Source of the DNA: PALSA-894 sp963828625
GTDB taxonomy: Bacteria; Pseudomonadota; Alphaproteobacteria; Rhizobiales; Xanthobacteraceae
DNA: 64,000 bases
Direction: 5' to 3'
Assembly (NCBI GenBank): GCA_963828625.1
Contig: CAWHEX010000002.1
Location: 640,918 to 704,917 of the forward strand
Shown: positions 30,178-39,322 of the stretch, piece by piece
Layout: each line of letters starts with the position of its first letter
Numbering within the stretch: the stretch's first letter is position 1
The notes under the pieces: model-generated
The model's input: only the letters and a program-made list of their open reading frames with translations
Database searches by the model: none
What the model was told of the DNA's origin: nothing
Translations under genes and position numbers: made by a program

Positions 30178-30303
30178 CACCGCCGACGCACAACAGAGCG
30201 TCTGGGCCGTGATCCCGAGCCCATCGCCATTTTTTCGTATTGGCTGTCCTCGGAGAGGCGCGGTAAGAAGAGCATCGAGGCGCGTCCAGAACGGGGATGA
30301 GGG

Positions 30304-30780
30304 ATGCGATACCTAAGTCTGGCGGCGTTCTTGCTCGCCTTCTGGCTCATTCTGTCCGGGCACTACACGCCGATGCTCGTTACCGCAGGCGTGGCGAGCG
30401 CCATCATCTGTGTGTGCTCGCCGCGATCCGGATGCGCGCTGCCGATGCCGAAGGCCATCCGCTTGAGTTCTTCGGGCGCGCCGTCACCTATTTTCCCTGG
30501 CTCATCGGTCGAGATTGCAAAGTCGGGTTGGGCCGTTACCAAGGTCATCCTGCACCCGCGCCTGCCGATTTCCCCGACCATGACGGTGGTCGCGGCGAGC
30601 CAACGCACATCGGTGGGAGTGGCATCCTATGCGAACTCGATCACGCTCACGCCGGGCACCATCACCGTCGGTGTAGACGGAAACCAACTCACGGTTCACG
30701 CGCTGGTCAATGACGGTGCGCTCGACCTCGAAGGTGGCGGCATGGACCGCCGCGTCAGCCAATTCGAGGGCACGGCCTGA
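30304..30780 (+). CDS. mrpE: Mrp-type antiporter subunit E (two compensating frame breaks)
   Basis: 158 residues, first gene of the antiporter locus, start RBS GGGGATGAGGG. The N-terminus MRYLSLAAFLLAFWLILSGH and the C-terminal half (SGWAVTKVILHPRLPISPTM, ANSITLTPGTITVGVDG, HALVNDG) are standard MrpE. Between about 30410 and 30507 the family sequence (AADAEGHPLEFFGRAVTYFP) is in another frame, so two opposite indels scramble ~32 residues while the ORF stays open. MrpE is a small membrane subunit needed for complex stability and proton efflux. Confidence 0.85.
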   Translation: MRYLSLAAFLLAFWLILSGHYTPMLVTAGVASAIICVCSPRSGCALPMPKAIRLSSSGAPSPIFPGSSVEIAKSGWAVTKVILHPRLPISPTMTVVAASQRTSVGVASYANSITLTPGTITVGVDGNQLTVHALVNDGALDLEGGGMDRRVSQFEGTA

Positions 30781-31061
30781 TGTTCGCCGTTGCTGCCGCC
30801 GCCATCCTTGTCGCACTTGCGCTGGCAATCACGCGCGCCATCAAGGGGCCGACGGTGTTCGATCGCGTGCTTGCCGGTAACACCGTCGGCACGCTCGCCA
30901 TCATGCTGCTCGCCGTGTTCGGCTTCATGACTGGGCGCCCTGAGTTTCTCGACATCGGCCTGACCTACGGGCTGCTCAATCTCATCGGCACGCTCGCGGT
31001 GTTGAAGTTCTTCCGGCATGGCGACCTCGCCCATGATGCCGACACGGAGCGCCAGCCGTGA
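30780..31061 (+). CDS. mrpF: Mrp-type antiporter subunit F
   Basis: 93 residues, intact, three helices (MFAVAAAAILVALALAITRA; GTLAIMLLAVFGFMTG; DIGLTYGLLNLIGTLAVLKF). The family hallmark RAIKGPTVFDRVLAGNT is present. The start shares one base with the mrpE stop (TGATG), indicating translational coupling. Confidence 0.9.
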   Translation: MFAVAAAAILVALALAITRAIKGPTVFDRVLAGNTVGTLAIMLLAVFGFMTGRPEFLDIGLTYGLLNLIGTLAVLKFFRHGDLAHDADTERQP

Positions 31062-31417
31062 CAATGGCGCTCGATCTCCTGAGCTGGGCGTGCATCCTGC
31101 TCGGCTCGTTCTTCACGATCGTCGGAGCGTTCGGGCTGGTGCGCATGCCGGAAGTCTTCACCCGCATGCACGCGGCGAGCGTCACCGACACGCTTGGGGT
31201 CGGCTTTCTCATCCTGGGCATGGGCCTGCAAGCGGGGCTGAGCCTGGTCACCCTGAAGCTCGTATTCCTGCTCGCGCTTTTCTTCTTTACCGGCCCCGTC
31301 ATCACCCACGCGCTGGCGCAGGCGTGCCTGCATGAAAATATCCGGCCGTTGCTGAGCGAGGATCGCCGGGGCCGCGACCGGTCCCAAGCGCGCAAGCGAG
31401 GCGGACGGGAGGCAGCC
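31058..31417 (+). CDS. mrpG: Mrp-type antiporter subunit G, in-frame with the next subunit
   Basis: About 120 residues: LLSWACILLGSFFTIVGAFG, then LVRMPEVFTRMHAASVTDTL (MrpG signature) and KLVFLLALFFFTGPVITHAL, ending in a charged tail SQARKRGGREAA. No stop codon separates it from the following DUF4040 subunit. A GGGAGG site followed by ATAGAAACC at 31418 marks where the next gene would start, with ATA in place of ATG. Hence either a true G-A' fusion or a base error. Overlaps mrpF by 4 bp. Confidence 0.8.
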
Positions 31418-31976
31418 ATAGAAACCATCATCAATGCGGCGCTTCTGACGCTGCTTGCCGTCGTGACCGTCGCTATCGTGTTTCAGCGCAGCCTGTTCGG
31501 CGTCGTCGTCCTGACGACGATCTACAGCTTCCTGATGGCGAGCGTGTTGATCGTGCTCGACGCGGTCGATGTCGCGATGACGGAAGCCTCGGTCGGCGCG
31601 GGCATCTCGACGGTGATCCTGCTTGCGACGCTGCACCTGATCAAGACCACGGAGATGCGTTCCGCGCGGACCCATCTGCCCGCGCTGTTGCTCGCGGTTG
31701 GGACCGGGGCCGTTCTGGTCTGGGGCACGCTCGCGCTGCCGCCCTTCGGCACCGCCGACATGGTCATCAACAAGCATGTCGTCCCGCGCTATCTCGCGCG
31801 ACACGATCAAGGAGACCAACGTTCCGAACGTCGTGACCTCCGTCCTGGCCGACTATCGCGGTTACGACACGCTCGGCGAGACGACGGTGATCTTCACCGC
31901 CGGGATCGGCGTGATGCTGCTGCTGCGCGGCGCGCGCCGGCGCGGGCGAAGGGATAACGAGGGCGAGCCGCAATGA
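31418..31976 (+). CDS. MbhD/MbhE-like subunit (MrpA C-terminal domain equivalent; one frame break)
   Basis: About 186 residues. The DUF4040 part (IETIINAALLTLLAVVTVAI, GVVVLTTIYSFLMASVLIVL, VDVAMTEASVGAGIST) is followed by a second domain reading VPNVVTSVLADYRGYDTLGE, TTVIFTAGIGVMLLLRG after a frame break near 31800. These two domains form the C-terminal end of MrpA in seven-gene Mrp operons and are free-standing as MbhD and MbhE in archaeal Mbh hydrogenase loci. The Glu/Asp in VDVAMTEASVG is the conserved ion-path region. Start codon unclear (ATA at 31418). Confidence 0.8.
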
Positions 31977-32389
31977 GCCTCGACCTGATCCTCCGCATCG
32001 GCACCAAGCTTATCCTGCCGTTCATCCTGCTGTTCGCCCTCTATGTGCAGTTTCATGGCGACTACGGCCCGGGCGGCGGCTTTCAGGCCGGTGTCATCAC
32101 CGCCGCAATGGTGATCCTGCTCGCGATCACGTTCGGCCTCGAAGCCGCACAGCGGATCGCGCCGCAGGCGCTGGTCGAGCGCATGATCCCGCTCGGCGTG
32201 CTGATCTATGCGGGTACCGGGATCGCCGGCTTGCTGCTCGGCAAGAATTTTCTCGACTATTCGGTCCTGGCCCGCGACTCCGCGCACGGGCACGAGCTCG
32301 GAATTTTTCTCGTCGAGGCAGGCGTGCTGGTCACGGTGTCCGGCACCATGACGGCGGTCTTCTACGCATTCGTCGAGCGGGGCCGCTGA
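31973..32389 (+). CDS. mrpB: Mrp-type antiporter subunit B
   Basis: 138 residues, intact. MSLDLILRIGTKLILPFILL, then FALYVQFHGDYGPGGGFQAG (the GPGGGFQAG loop is diagnostic of MnhB), GVLIYAGTGIAGLLLGKNFL, and EAGVLVTVSGTMTAVFYAFV. Four helices. ATGA overlap with the preceding gene. Confidence 0.92.
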   Translation: MSLDLILRIGTKLILPFILLFALYVQFHGDYGPGGGFQAGVITAAMVILLAITFGLEAAQRIAPQALVERMIPLGVLIYAGTGIAGLLLGKNFLDYSVLARDSAHGHELGIFLVEAGVLVTVSGTMTAVFYAFVERGR

Positions 32390-32754
32390 TGGCGACGCTG
32401 ACCAACCTCGCGCAACACTACAACTACGTTGTCACCATCTTCCTGATGATGGCCGGGCTCTATATCGTGATTGCCCGCGGCAACATGGTGAAGAAGCTGA
32501 TCGGTCTCTCCATCTTTCAGACCTCGGTCTACCTTCTCTACATCGAGCCCGGAAAGATCATCGGCGGCACCGCGCCGATCATCGATCCGGCCTTCACGGT
32601 CTATTCGAATCCCCTGCCTCACGTCCTGATCCTCACCGCCATCGTGGTCGGCGTCGCCACGCTCGCGCTTGGGCTGGCGCTGGTCGTGCGCATCAACGAG
32701 GCCTACGGCACGATCGAGGAGGAGGAGATTTTCGAAAGGGACCGCGACGCATGA
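32389..32754 (+). CDS. mrpC: Mrp-type antiporter subunit C (NuoK-like)
   Basis: 121 residues, intact, homologous to complex I NuoK. Three helices with YVVTIFLMMAGLYIVIARGN, KKLIGLSIFQTSVYLLYI and LPHVLILTAIVVGVATLALG; DPLPHALVLTAIVI-type ending preserved as NPLPHVLILTAIVVG. Start shares one base with the mrpB stop. Confidence 0.92.
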   Translation: MATLTNLAQHYNYVVTIFLMMAGLYIVIARGNMVKKLIGLSIFQTSVYLLYIEPGKIIGGTAPIIDPAFTVYSNPLPHVLILTAIVVGVATLALGLALVVRINEAYGTIEEEEIFERDRDA

Positions 32755-34248
32755 GCGCGGTCTGGCCGCATCTTCCGGCGCTTCAGGTCGTCATTCCGCT
32801 GATCGGCGCGCTGCTCGCGGGCTTTCTGCGCAGCGGAAGGATCGCTTTTGCACTCGCGCTGCTGGTGAGCTGGATCATGCCGTTCATCGCCGATTGCGAT
32901 GCTGTGGCAGGTGCTGTCCTCCGGGCCGATCTCGTATCACCTCGGCGGCTGGGAGCCGCCATGGGGCATCGAGTATCGCGTCGATGCATTGAACGGGTTC
33001 GTGCTCGTCCTGGTATCCGTGGTCGGCGCCGTGATCATGCCGTTTGCGCGCCGCTCAATCGCGTTCGAGATCGACGATTGGCGGGAGGCGTGGTTCTACT
33101 GCATGTATCTGCTCTGCCTGACCGGATTGCTCGGCATCGCGATCACGGGCGATGCCTTCAACGCGTTCGTGTTTCTCGAGATTTCCTCGCTCTCGACCTA
33201 TGTGCTGATCGCGCTCGGTTCGGACCGCCGCGCCCTGATCGCGGCGTTTCAGTATCTGATCATGGGGACGATCGGCGCGACCTTCTACGTGATCGGCGTC
33301 GGCCTGCTCTATCTCCTCACCGGCACGCTCAACATGGTGGATATGGCGGCGCGGCTCGCGCGACGCTTGGCCGGGCCAGTCGCAGACCGTCGTGGCGGCG
33401 CTTGCATTCGTAACGGTCGGCGTAAGCCTGAAGCTCGCGCTGTTCCCGCTCCATGCCTGGCTGCCGAACGCCTACGCCTACGCGCCGTCCTGGGCAACCG
33501 CGTTTCTGTCCGCGACGGCCACGAAGGTCGCGATCTATCTTCTGATCCGGTTCTATTTTTCGATCTTCGGCGTTTCGATCGACATCCGCGCGCTGCCGGT
33601 CGGCGAAATCATCATCGCGCTCTCGCTTGCCGCGATGTTCATCGCGTCGCTCATCGCGGTGTTCGAGACCAATCTGAAACGGATGCTCGCCTATTCGTCG
33701 GTGGCGCAGATCGGCTACATCACGCTCGGCATCGGGCTCGCCAATCAGGCCGGATTGACCGGCGGGCTCGTCCACATCGTCAATCATGCGCTGATGAAGG
33801 CGGCGCTGTTTCTTGCGGTCGGCGCGATCTTCTTTCGCGCCTGCCCGGTAAGTCTGACCGACCTTGCGGGCATCGGCCGGAAGATGCCGCTCACCATGGC
33901 GGCTTTCACGATCGCCGGGTTCGGCCTCATCGGCACGCCGGGCACCTCCGGCTTCATCTCGAAATGGTACCTGGCAGTCGGCGCGCTCGACAAAGGCTGG
34001 TGGATACTCGTCTTCCTGATCATGGGAAGCTCGCTGCTCGCGCTGGTCTATGTCGGCCGCGTCCTTGAAGTCGCCTGGCTGCGCGAGCCATCACCGCGAG
34101 ATCGCGCACGCCAGCGATCCGCCGCTCTCGATGCTGCTGCCGCTCCTCGTGCTTGCCGCCGCCACGATCTACTTCGGCATCGACACCGAATGGACGGCGG
34201 GCGATTGCGGGCACGGCCGCCAAGGCGCTGCTCGGAGGGCTGCGATGA
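32751..34248 (+). CDS. mrpD: Mrp-type antiporter subunit D (NuoN/M-like; several frame breaks)
   Basis: About 498 residues reconstructed across frames. The start MSAVWPHLPALQVVIPLIGA overlaps mrpC (ATGA). Then YRVDALNGFVLVLVSVVGAV, GDAFNAFVFLEISSLSTYVL, SLKLALFPLHAWLPNAYAYA, FETNLKRMLAYSSVAQIGYI, HALMKAALFLAVGAIFF and TIAGFGLIGTPGTSGFISKW. The trans-membrane Glu (FLEISS), Lys (SLKLALFPLHAWLP) and HALMK residues of proton-pumping ND subunits are retained. Frame breaks near 32890, 33365, 34095 and 34205. It forms a H+/Na+ translocation channel in the membrane. Confidence 0.88.
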
Positions 34249-35714
34249 TGGCGGTTCCGTCTCCCGAGAAGCTGGTCCTTCTGTCGATGCTCGTGCCGTT
34301 CATCGGCGCGGCTGTCATTCCGCTGTTTCACAGGCAGCCGAACCTGCGCGAAACCGTAACGATGGTGACGGCCGGCGCGCTGTGCGTCGCGGTCTTCGCG
34401 TTGTTCGGGCCGGTGCTCGGCGGCGCGCGTCCGGAAGCGCACATCATCGATGTCGCGCCCGGCCTCGCGCTCGCCTTCAAGGTCGAGCCGCTGGGCATGC
34501 TGTTCGCGCTCGTCGCCTCCTCGCTCTGGATCGTGAACTCGATCTATTCGATCGGCTACATGCGGGCGAACGAGGAGCCGCGCCAGACCACTTTCTACAT
34601 CTGCTTTGCGGTGGCGCTCGGCAGCACAATCGGCGTCGCGTTCGCCAAGAACCTGTTCACGCTGTTCCTGTTCTACGAGCTGTTGACGATCTCGACCTAT
34701 CCGCTGGTCACGCACAAGGGGAACGAGGAAGCGGTTCGCGCCGGCCGTCTTTATCTCGTGCTCTTGCTCGGCACGTCGCTGGTGCTGTTCCTGCCGGCGA
34801 TCATCGGCACTTACGCGCTCGCGGGCACGCTCGATTTCACGCCCGGCGGCATCCTCGGCGGCAAGGCCGGCGCGGGCGTGCTTGCCCTGCTGCTCGCGCT
34901 CTACGTGTTCGGGATCGGCAAAGCCGCAGTGATGCCGCTGCACTTCTGGCTGCCTGCCGCGATGGTTGCGCCGACGCCTGTCAGCGCGCTGCTGCACGCG
35001 GTTGCGGTGGTGAAGGCTGGCGTGTTCGTGGTGCTCAAGGTCGTCGTGTACGTCTTCGGGCTCGACACGCTTGCGAAAACCGGCGCCAACGAATGGCTCA
35101 TTTTCGTCGCATCGGCGAGCCTGCTCACCGCGTCCTTCATCGCATTGTCCCGCGACAACCTGAAAGCACGGCTCGCGTATTCGACAGTCAGCCAGCTTTC
35201 CTATGTCGTTCTGGGCGCGGCGCTCGCGACATCGACCAGCATCGTCGGCAGCGGCCTTCAGATCGCGATGCATGCCGCCGGAAAGATCACTCTGTTCTTC
35301 TGCGCGGGCGCCATCTACACCGCCCACCATCTCACGGAGGTCAGTCAAATGACCGGCATCGGGCGGAAGATGCCGATCACGATGCTGGCTTTTCTGATCG
35401 CATCGCTCAGCATCATCGGACTGCCGCCGCTGGGCGGCACCTGGAGCAAGTGGACGCTCGCGCTGGGCGCGCTCGATGCGGGCCATGTTGTCGTTGTCGG
35501 CGTGCTCATGCTCAGCTCGCTGTTGAGCGTCGGGTATCTGTTACCGATCGTGGCGCGCGGGTTCTTTCTGCCGCCGGGAACGCCGGCGGACGGCGAAGTC
35601 ACCGTCGAGGAGGCGCCGCTCGCCTGTCTGATCGCTCTGTCATCCACGGCAATGCTTTGCGTCGTCCTGTTCTTTTTGGCGGGGCAGATCGAAGCGCTGC
35701 TGACAGGACTCTAG
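34245..35714 (+). CDS. second ND5/NuoM-like proton-translocating subunit
   Basis: 489 residues, intact, ~14 helices. Motifs: KVEPLGMLFALVASSLWIVN, SIYSIGYMRANEEPRQTTFY, FLFYELLTISTYPLVTH, GKAAVMPLHFWLPAAMVAPT, PVSALLHAVAVVKAGVFVVL and SLSIIGLPPLGGTWSKW. The Glu (FYELLT), Lys (GIGKAAVMPLH) and LLHAVAVVKAGVF residues that relay protons in NuoL/M/N are present. ATGA overlap with mrpD. It resembles the MrpA N-terminal ND5-like part but lies after mrpD and lacks the MrpA C-terminal extension, which is encoded separately at 31418-31976. Confidence 0.85.
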   Translation: MMAVPSPEKLVLLSMLVPFIGAAVIPLFHRQPNLRETVTMVTAGALCVAVFALFGPVLGGARPEAHIIDVAPGLALAFKVEPLGMLFALVASSLWIVNSIYSIGYMRANEEPRQTTFYICFAVALGSTIGVAFAKNLFTLFLFYELLTISTYPLVTHKGNEEAVRAGRLYLVLLLGTSLVLFLPAIIGTYALAGTLDFTPGGILGGKAGAGVLALLLALYVFGIGKAAVMPLHFWLPAAMVAPTPVSALLHAVAVVKAGVFVVLKVVVYVFGLDTLAKTGANEWLIFVASASLLTASFIALSRDNLKARLAYSTVSQLSYVVLGAALATSTSIVGSGLQIAMHAAGKITLFFCAGAIYTAHHLTEVSQMTGIGRKMPITMLAFLIASLSIIGLPPLGGTWSKWTLALGALDAGHVVVVGVLMLSSLLSVGYLLPIVARGFFLPPGTPADGEVTVEEAPLACLIALSSTAMLCVVLFFLAGQIEALLTGL

Positions 35715-35725
35715 GAAGCGTAATC

Positions 35726-35992
35726 ATGGCAAACGACAAATCCGATCCCCGCGAACGAGCCTATTGGCTGGACAATCCGCGCAACGTGGATCGTCTTGTG
35801 CACGGCTTCTATGTCGTCTGCGGCCTCTTGCTTGCCATCGACATCTTCGTTCCAAAGCATGGGCCTTTTGCCGTCGAGCATGTCTTCGGGTTCTACGGCA
35901 TCTTTGGCTTTGTCGCATGCGTCGCACTGGTGCTGATTGCGAAGCAGCTGCGCCGCGTTCTCATGCGCCCCGAGGACTACTATGATCGCTGA
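35726..35992 (+). CDS. conserved small membrane protein of the antiporter locus
   Basis: 88 residues: a charged N-terminus MANDKSDPRERAYWLDNPRN, helix LVHGFYVVCGLLLAIDIFV, then KHGPFAVEHVFGFYGIFGFV and ACVALVLIAKQLRRVLM, ending RPEDYYDR. Two helices joined by a His/Phe-rich loop. It is absent from standard Mrp operons. It overlaps the next start by 11 bp, so it belongs to the transcript. Possible accessory or assembly subunit. Confidence 0.7.
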   Translation: MANDKSDPRERAYWLDNPRNVDRLVHGFYVVCGLLLAIDIFVPKHGPFAVEHVFGFYGIFGFVACVALVLIAKQLRRVLMRPEDYYDR

Positions 35993-37674
35993 GATTTCCC
36001 CCGGTCTCATTCTGATCGCTGGCGGCCTGTTGGTGCCGCTTCTTGCCGGCGCGCCTTCGGCCGCATGTGATGATCGTGCTGCCGCTCGTCGCCTTCGCGC
36101 ATCTGCTCACCTTGCCGCATGGCGAATTCGGACAAGTGCAATTGCTGCGCCTGTCGCTCGTCACGCTGCGCGTGGACAAGCTGAGCCTGCTGTTCGGCTA
36201 TGTCTTTCTGTTGGCCGCGTTTCTCGGCGGGCTCTACGCACTTCACGTTCGTGACACGGTCCAGCAAGCGTCCGGTCTCATCTACGCGGGCGGCGCACTC
36301 GGCGCTGTCTTTGCCGGCGATCTCGTAACGCTCTTCATTTTCTGGGAATGCATTGCCGTCGCCTCGGTGTTCTTGATCTGGGCAGCGCGCAACGAGCGCG
36401 CCTATCGCGCCGGCATGCGCTATCTCGTGGTCCAGGTCGGCTCCGGCGTCCTGCTGCTTGCCGGCATTCTGATTCACTACCGGCAGACCGGTTCGATCAG
36501 CTTCGGCGCGATCGGGCTCTCGTCCCCCGGATCGGGGTTGATCCTGCTCGCCTTTGGAATCAAGTGCGCATTTCCGCTGCTGCACAACTGGCTGCAGGAC
36601 GCCTATCCGGAAGCGACGGTGTCCGGCACGGTGCTGCTCTCGTCGTTCACGACCAAGGTGGCGGTGTATGCCCTGGCGCGGGGGTTTGCCGGCACCGAAA
36701 TACTCGTGCCGATCGGTGCCGCGATGACGGCGTTTCCGATCTTCTACGCGGTCATCGAGAACGACCTGCGGCGTGTGCTTGCGTATAGTCTCAACAACCA
36801 GCTCGGCTTCATGGTCGTGGGAATCGGACTCGGGACGGAACTCGCGATCAACGGCGCGGTCGCTCACGCTTTCGCCGACATCCTGTTCAAGGCCCTGCTG
36901 TTCATGTCGATGGGAGCCGTGCTGTTCCGCACCGGCACCGCGAAGGGCTCCGAGCTTGGCGGTCTCTACAAGTCAATGCCCTGGACTGCGGGCTTCTGCC
37001 TCGTCGGCGCGGCGTCGATTTCGGCATTCCCGCTGTTCAGCGGCTTCGTGACCAAGTCGATGGTCATCACGGCCGCGATGGACCAAGGCTATTTCTGGAC
37101 CTGGATCATTCTCTTGTTCGCCAGCGCCGGTGTATTCCACCACGCCGGAATCAAAATTCCGTATTTCGCGTTCTTCGCGCACGATTCAGGCAAGCGCTGC
37201 GAAGAGGCGCCTCGCCACATGCTGGCCGCTATGGCCATCGCAGCCGTGTTTTGCATCGGCATCGGGAGTTTGCCGACGCTGTTCTATTCCATCTTGCCGT
37301 TCCAGACCGAGTTCCGTCCGTACAGCCTCGATCACGTCGTAGGCCAGGTACAGTTGCTGTTCCTGTCCGCCCTTGCATTCACGCTGCTGATGCGGACGGG
37401 TATCTATCCGCCGGAACTCCGCTCCACAAATCTGGACTTCGACTGGTTCTATCGGCGGCCGGCGCGCCAAGGTGCGCTTGCGGCCGGCCACATGGCGCAG
37501 CGTGCGTGGCTGTTTGTCGCCGCGTCCGCAGCACGCGGCGCGCGTGAAGCAAGGATGACTATTGAGCGCCACCACGGTCCGGATGGCATCCTCGCCCGGA
37601 CACTGCCCACCGGTGCGATGGCGTTCTGGACGGCGGTCATGCTGGCTGCATACCTCGTCCTGTCGTATCTTTGA
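35982..37674 (+). CDS. third ND-like (NuoM/MrpD-type) subunit (one frame break)
   Basis: About 564 residues. The start MIAEISPGLILIAGGLLVPL is at 35982. After a frame break near 36055: VMIVLPLVAFAHLLTLPHGE, LRVDKLSLLFGYVFLLAAFL, FAGDLVTLFIFWECIAVASV, AFGIKCAFPLLHNWLQDAYP, TTKVAVYALARGFAG, FYAVIENDLRRVLAYSLNNQ, HAFADILFKALLFMSMGAVL and SAFPLFSGFVTKS. Trans-membrane Glu (FWECIAV) and Lys (GIKCAFPLLHNWL, TKVAVYAL) residues are kept. It has an additional hydrophilic C-terminal region ~470-540 before the last helix. Overlaps neighbours at both ends. Confidence 0.82.
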
Positions 37675-38000
37675 TGATGGACGCGATATTCCAGAAGGTC
37701 GTGGAGACGTTCGAGAACCTCGTCTATCCGGAATTGCGTGCCTACAGTCGCAGCGACCGGGCGCGCCTGTTGAAGAAGGCTTCGGAGACGCCGCTGGACC
37801 TGATCGAGTGGGCAGGCATTCTTTTCGGACTGGTCATCGTCGCGAGCGTCACCCGATACGGGATGTCCGGTATTGAACTAGGGAGCCGGTTGGCGTTCGC
37901 GCTCGTTAATTTTCTGATCGCTGTTCCACTTCTCGCCGTGACCGTGGGGCCGTTCCTGCTACGGCGGCAAAAGCGCGGGCTGCGTTCGCTGCTGCGCTGA
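37671..38000 (+). CDS. conserved small membrane protein ending the antiporter locus
   Basis: 109 residues: an amphipathic N-terminal region (FQKVVETFENLVYPELRAYS, then ARLLKKASETPLDLIEW), then two helices (AGILFGLVIVASVTRYG; FALVNFLIAVPLLAVTVGPF) and a basic tail RRQKRGLRSLLR. ATGA overlap with the third ND-like gene. No family known to me. Consistent overlap suggests a dedicated accessory subunit. Confidence 0.7.
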   Translation: MMMDAIFQKVVETFENLVYPELRAYSRSDRARLLKKASETPLDLIEWAGILFGLVIVASVTRYGMSGIELGSRLAFALVNFLIAVPLLAVTVGPFLLRRQKRGLRSLLR

Positions 38001-38021
38001 ACGAACAGAGCTAATCAACCG

Positions 38022-38195
38022 TCAGTATGGTTGAACGTGCCTGGATGCGTCCGCGCGAAATTTCTGTCTCAACCCTTCAGATAAAAGCCCTGCGAGGCCC
38101 ACGAGAAACGGAAGGGCCAGAAGAAACGCAAAGGGTGGTTCGAGGGTAACAACCCACCGAAACAGGTCTTGAACTGCGTCCGCAACCGCAACCAT
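38022..38195 (-). CDS. possible small single-span membrane protein
   Basis: 57 codons: MVAVADAVQDLFRWVVTLEP, then a membrane helix FAFLLALPFLVGLAGLL and tail RQKFRADASRHVQPY. Positive tail after the helix fits cytoplasmic anchoring. A weak GAGGAT site is upstream. No homology recognised. It lies in the otherwise empty ~415 bp between the antiporter locus and bamE. Confidence 0.4.
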   Translation of the reverse strand: MVAVADAVQDLFRWVVTLEPPFAFLLALPFLVGLAGLLSEGLRQKFRADASRHVQPY

Positions 38196-38416
38196 GGAAA
38201 GGATATCCTCGGGAGACGAAACCTGCACACTTGGAAAAATGGCCCCGGCAATGGGTACGCATCGGGACCAAAGGGGTACGTTGTCAGCCTCCTCCAAATC
38301 GCCATTAAGCTCAAGAGCGGATGCAGTTCTGCGCCCCGTGCCGGCGGCAAGTAGTCGCAGGCACGCTGCGAGGTACGTCACGCGTCGAGACGGCGCAAGG
38401 GCGCCTGAAGGCACGC

Positions 38417-38848
38417 ATGTCCGCTCTCCCGCATCGATTGCTCCCCGCAGCCGCGCTCGCGCTCGGCCTGCTGCTCGGCGGCTGCTTCACGCAGAACTAC
38501 CAGCGCGGCTACGTCCTGGCCGAGGGCGCGCTCGAGCAGATCCCGCTCGGCGCCCCGCAGGAGCAGGTGCTGATCACGCTCGGCACGCCCTCCACGGTCG
38601 CGACGGTGTCGGGCGAGGTGTTCTATTACATCTCGCGCCGCACCGAGCAGACCTCGTTCCTCCCCGAGACGACGCTCGACCAGCGCGTGGTCGCGGTCTA
38701 TTTCGACAAGAACCGCCGCGTGCAGCGCCTCGCCAATTACGGCGTCGAGGACGGCAAGATCTTCGACTATGTGAGCCGCACCACGCCGACCGGCGGACAA
38801 GAGCTGAATTACCTCACCTACGTGTTCAAGATTTTCGGCGGGAAGTAG
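38417..38848 (+). CDS. bamE: BamE-like outer-membrane assembly lipoprotein (SmpA/OmlA)
   Basis: 143 residues from the ATG at 38417. Lipoprotein signal MSALPHRLLPAAALALGLLL with lipobox LLGGC. The mature part carries the SmpA/OmlA fold: ALEQIPLGAPQEQVLITLGT, PSTVATVSGEVFYYISRR, DQRVVAVYFDKNRRVQRLAN and YGVEDGKIFDYVSRTTPTGG. BamE stabilises the Bam complex that inserts beta-barrel proteins. An ATG further upstream (38321) would add 32 residues and bury the signal, so it is rejected. Alphaproteobacterial size. Confidence 0.88.
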   Translation: MSALPHRLLPAAALALGLLLGGCFTQNYQRGYVLAEGALEQIPLGAPQEQVLITLGTPSTVATVSGEVFYYISRRTEQTSFLPETTLDQRVVAVYFDKNRRVQRLANYGVEDGKIFDYVSRTTPTGGQELNYLTYVFKIFGGK

Positions 38849-38854
38849 CACACG

Positions 38855-39050
38855 CTACCGCGGCGCCCGCGTTCTGGCATCTGTATTGGGTTGCGATGGA
38901 CGACTTAGCCATTGATATCCTTCCCGGTTAAACTCCTTTCCGATCGTACCAGCAATCACGAATGCGATGAGAAAGACGATCCAACCTCCGACGTTCGCCA
39001 GGAACCTCGACTTCTTTTTGTCAACGGGTTCCGGGGCTCCCTCAGATAAT
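38855..39050 (-). CDS. small membrane protein with no clear start codon
   Basis: Frame: SEGAPEPVDKKKSRFLANVG, helix GWIVFLIAFVIAGTIGKEF, then NREGYQWLSRPSQPNTDAR and a stop at 38855. A TAA lies six codons upstream of SEGAPE and no ATG/GTG/TTG precedes the conserved-looking part (the codon before TCT is TTA). One or two missing bases would create ATGTCTGAG, a common opening. Real small membrane gene with a damaged start, or another case of base loss. Convergent with bamE, 6 bp from its stop. Confidence 0.45.
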
Positions 39051-39218
39051 GTGCCGGATTAGCGCGCGCGAAATCGAGGAAACTGCGCGATCGACCTGAC
39101 GTGGATTTCGCTCACTCAACCCGGACTACTTGGTTCCAGCATCCAGCACGAGGCTGTCCGTCATATGGCAGGCGCTTCGCTCAATCCGGGCTACTTGCTA
39201 CGGCAGTGCCGCGCCCCG

Positions 39219-39272
39219 AGCTACTCCAGCTACATCACCGGCGAAATCATGCCGATCATCGGCGACGGACGG
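39219..39272 (+). pseudogene. tail fragment of a short-chain dehydrogenase
   Basis: SYSSYITGEIMPIIGDGR matches the C-terminal segment of classical SDR enzymes, where SSYITGE(V/I)LPI.GG precedes the end of the protein. Nothing upstream in any frame gives the Rossmann GxxxGxG or YxxxK parts. It is a short remnant. Confidence 0.55.
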
Positions 39273-39322
39273 TTGAAAGGTTACCGCACAATCGTGCACG
39301 CCACGCCCGCACGAACTTGGTC

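Noticed and set aside
34020..36867. Long minus-strand frames opposite the antiporter genes and, similarly, 58604-61318 plus strand opposite hppA
   Set aside because: Rich in Arg, His, Asp and Glu with no recognisable domains, and wholly antisense to well-supported membrane protein genes.
30304..38000. Considered as a partial respiratory complex I or membrane-bound hydrogenase
   Set aside because: There are no NuoB/C/D/I/H-type or nickel-site subunits; MrpB and MrpE/F/G signatures are unambiguous.
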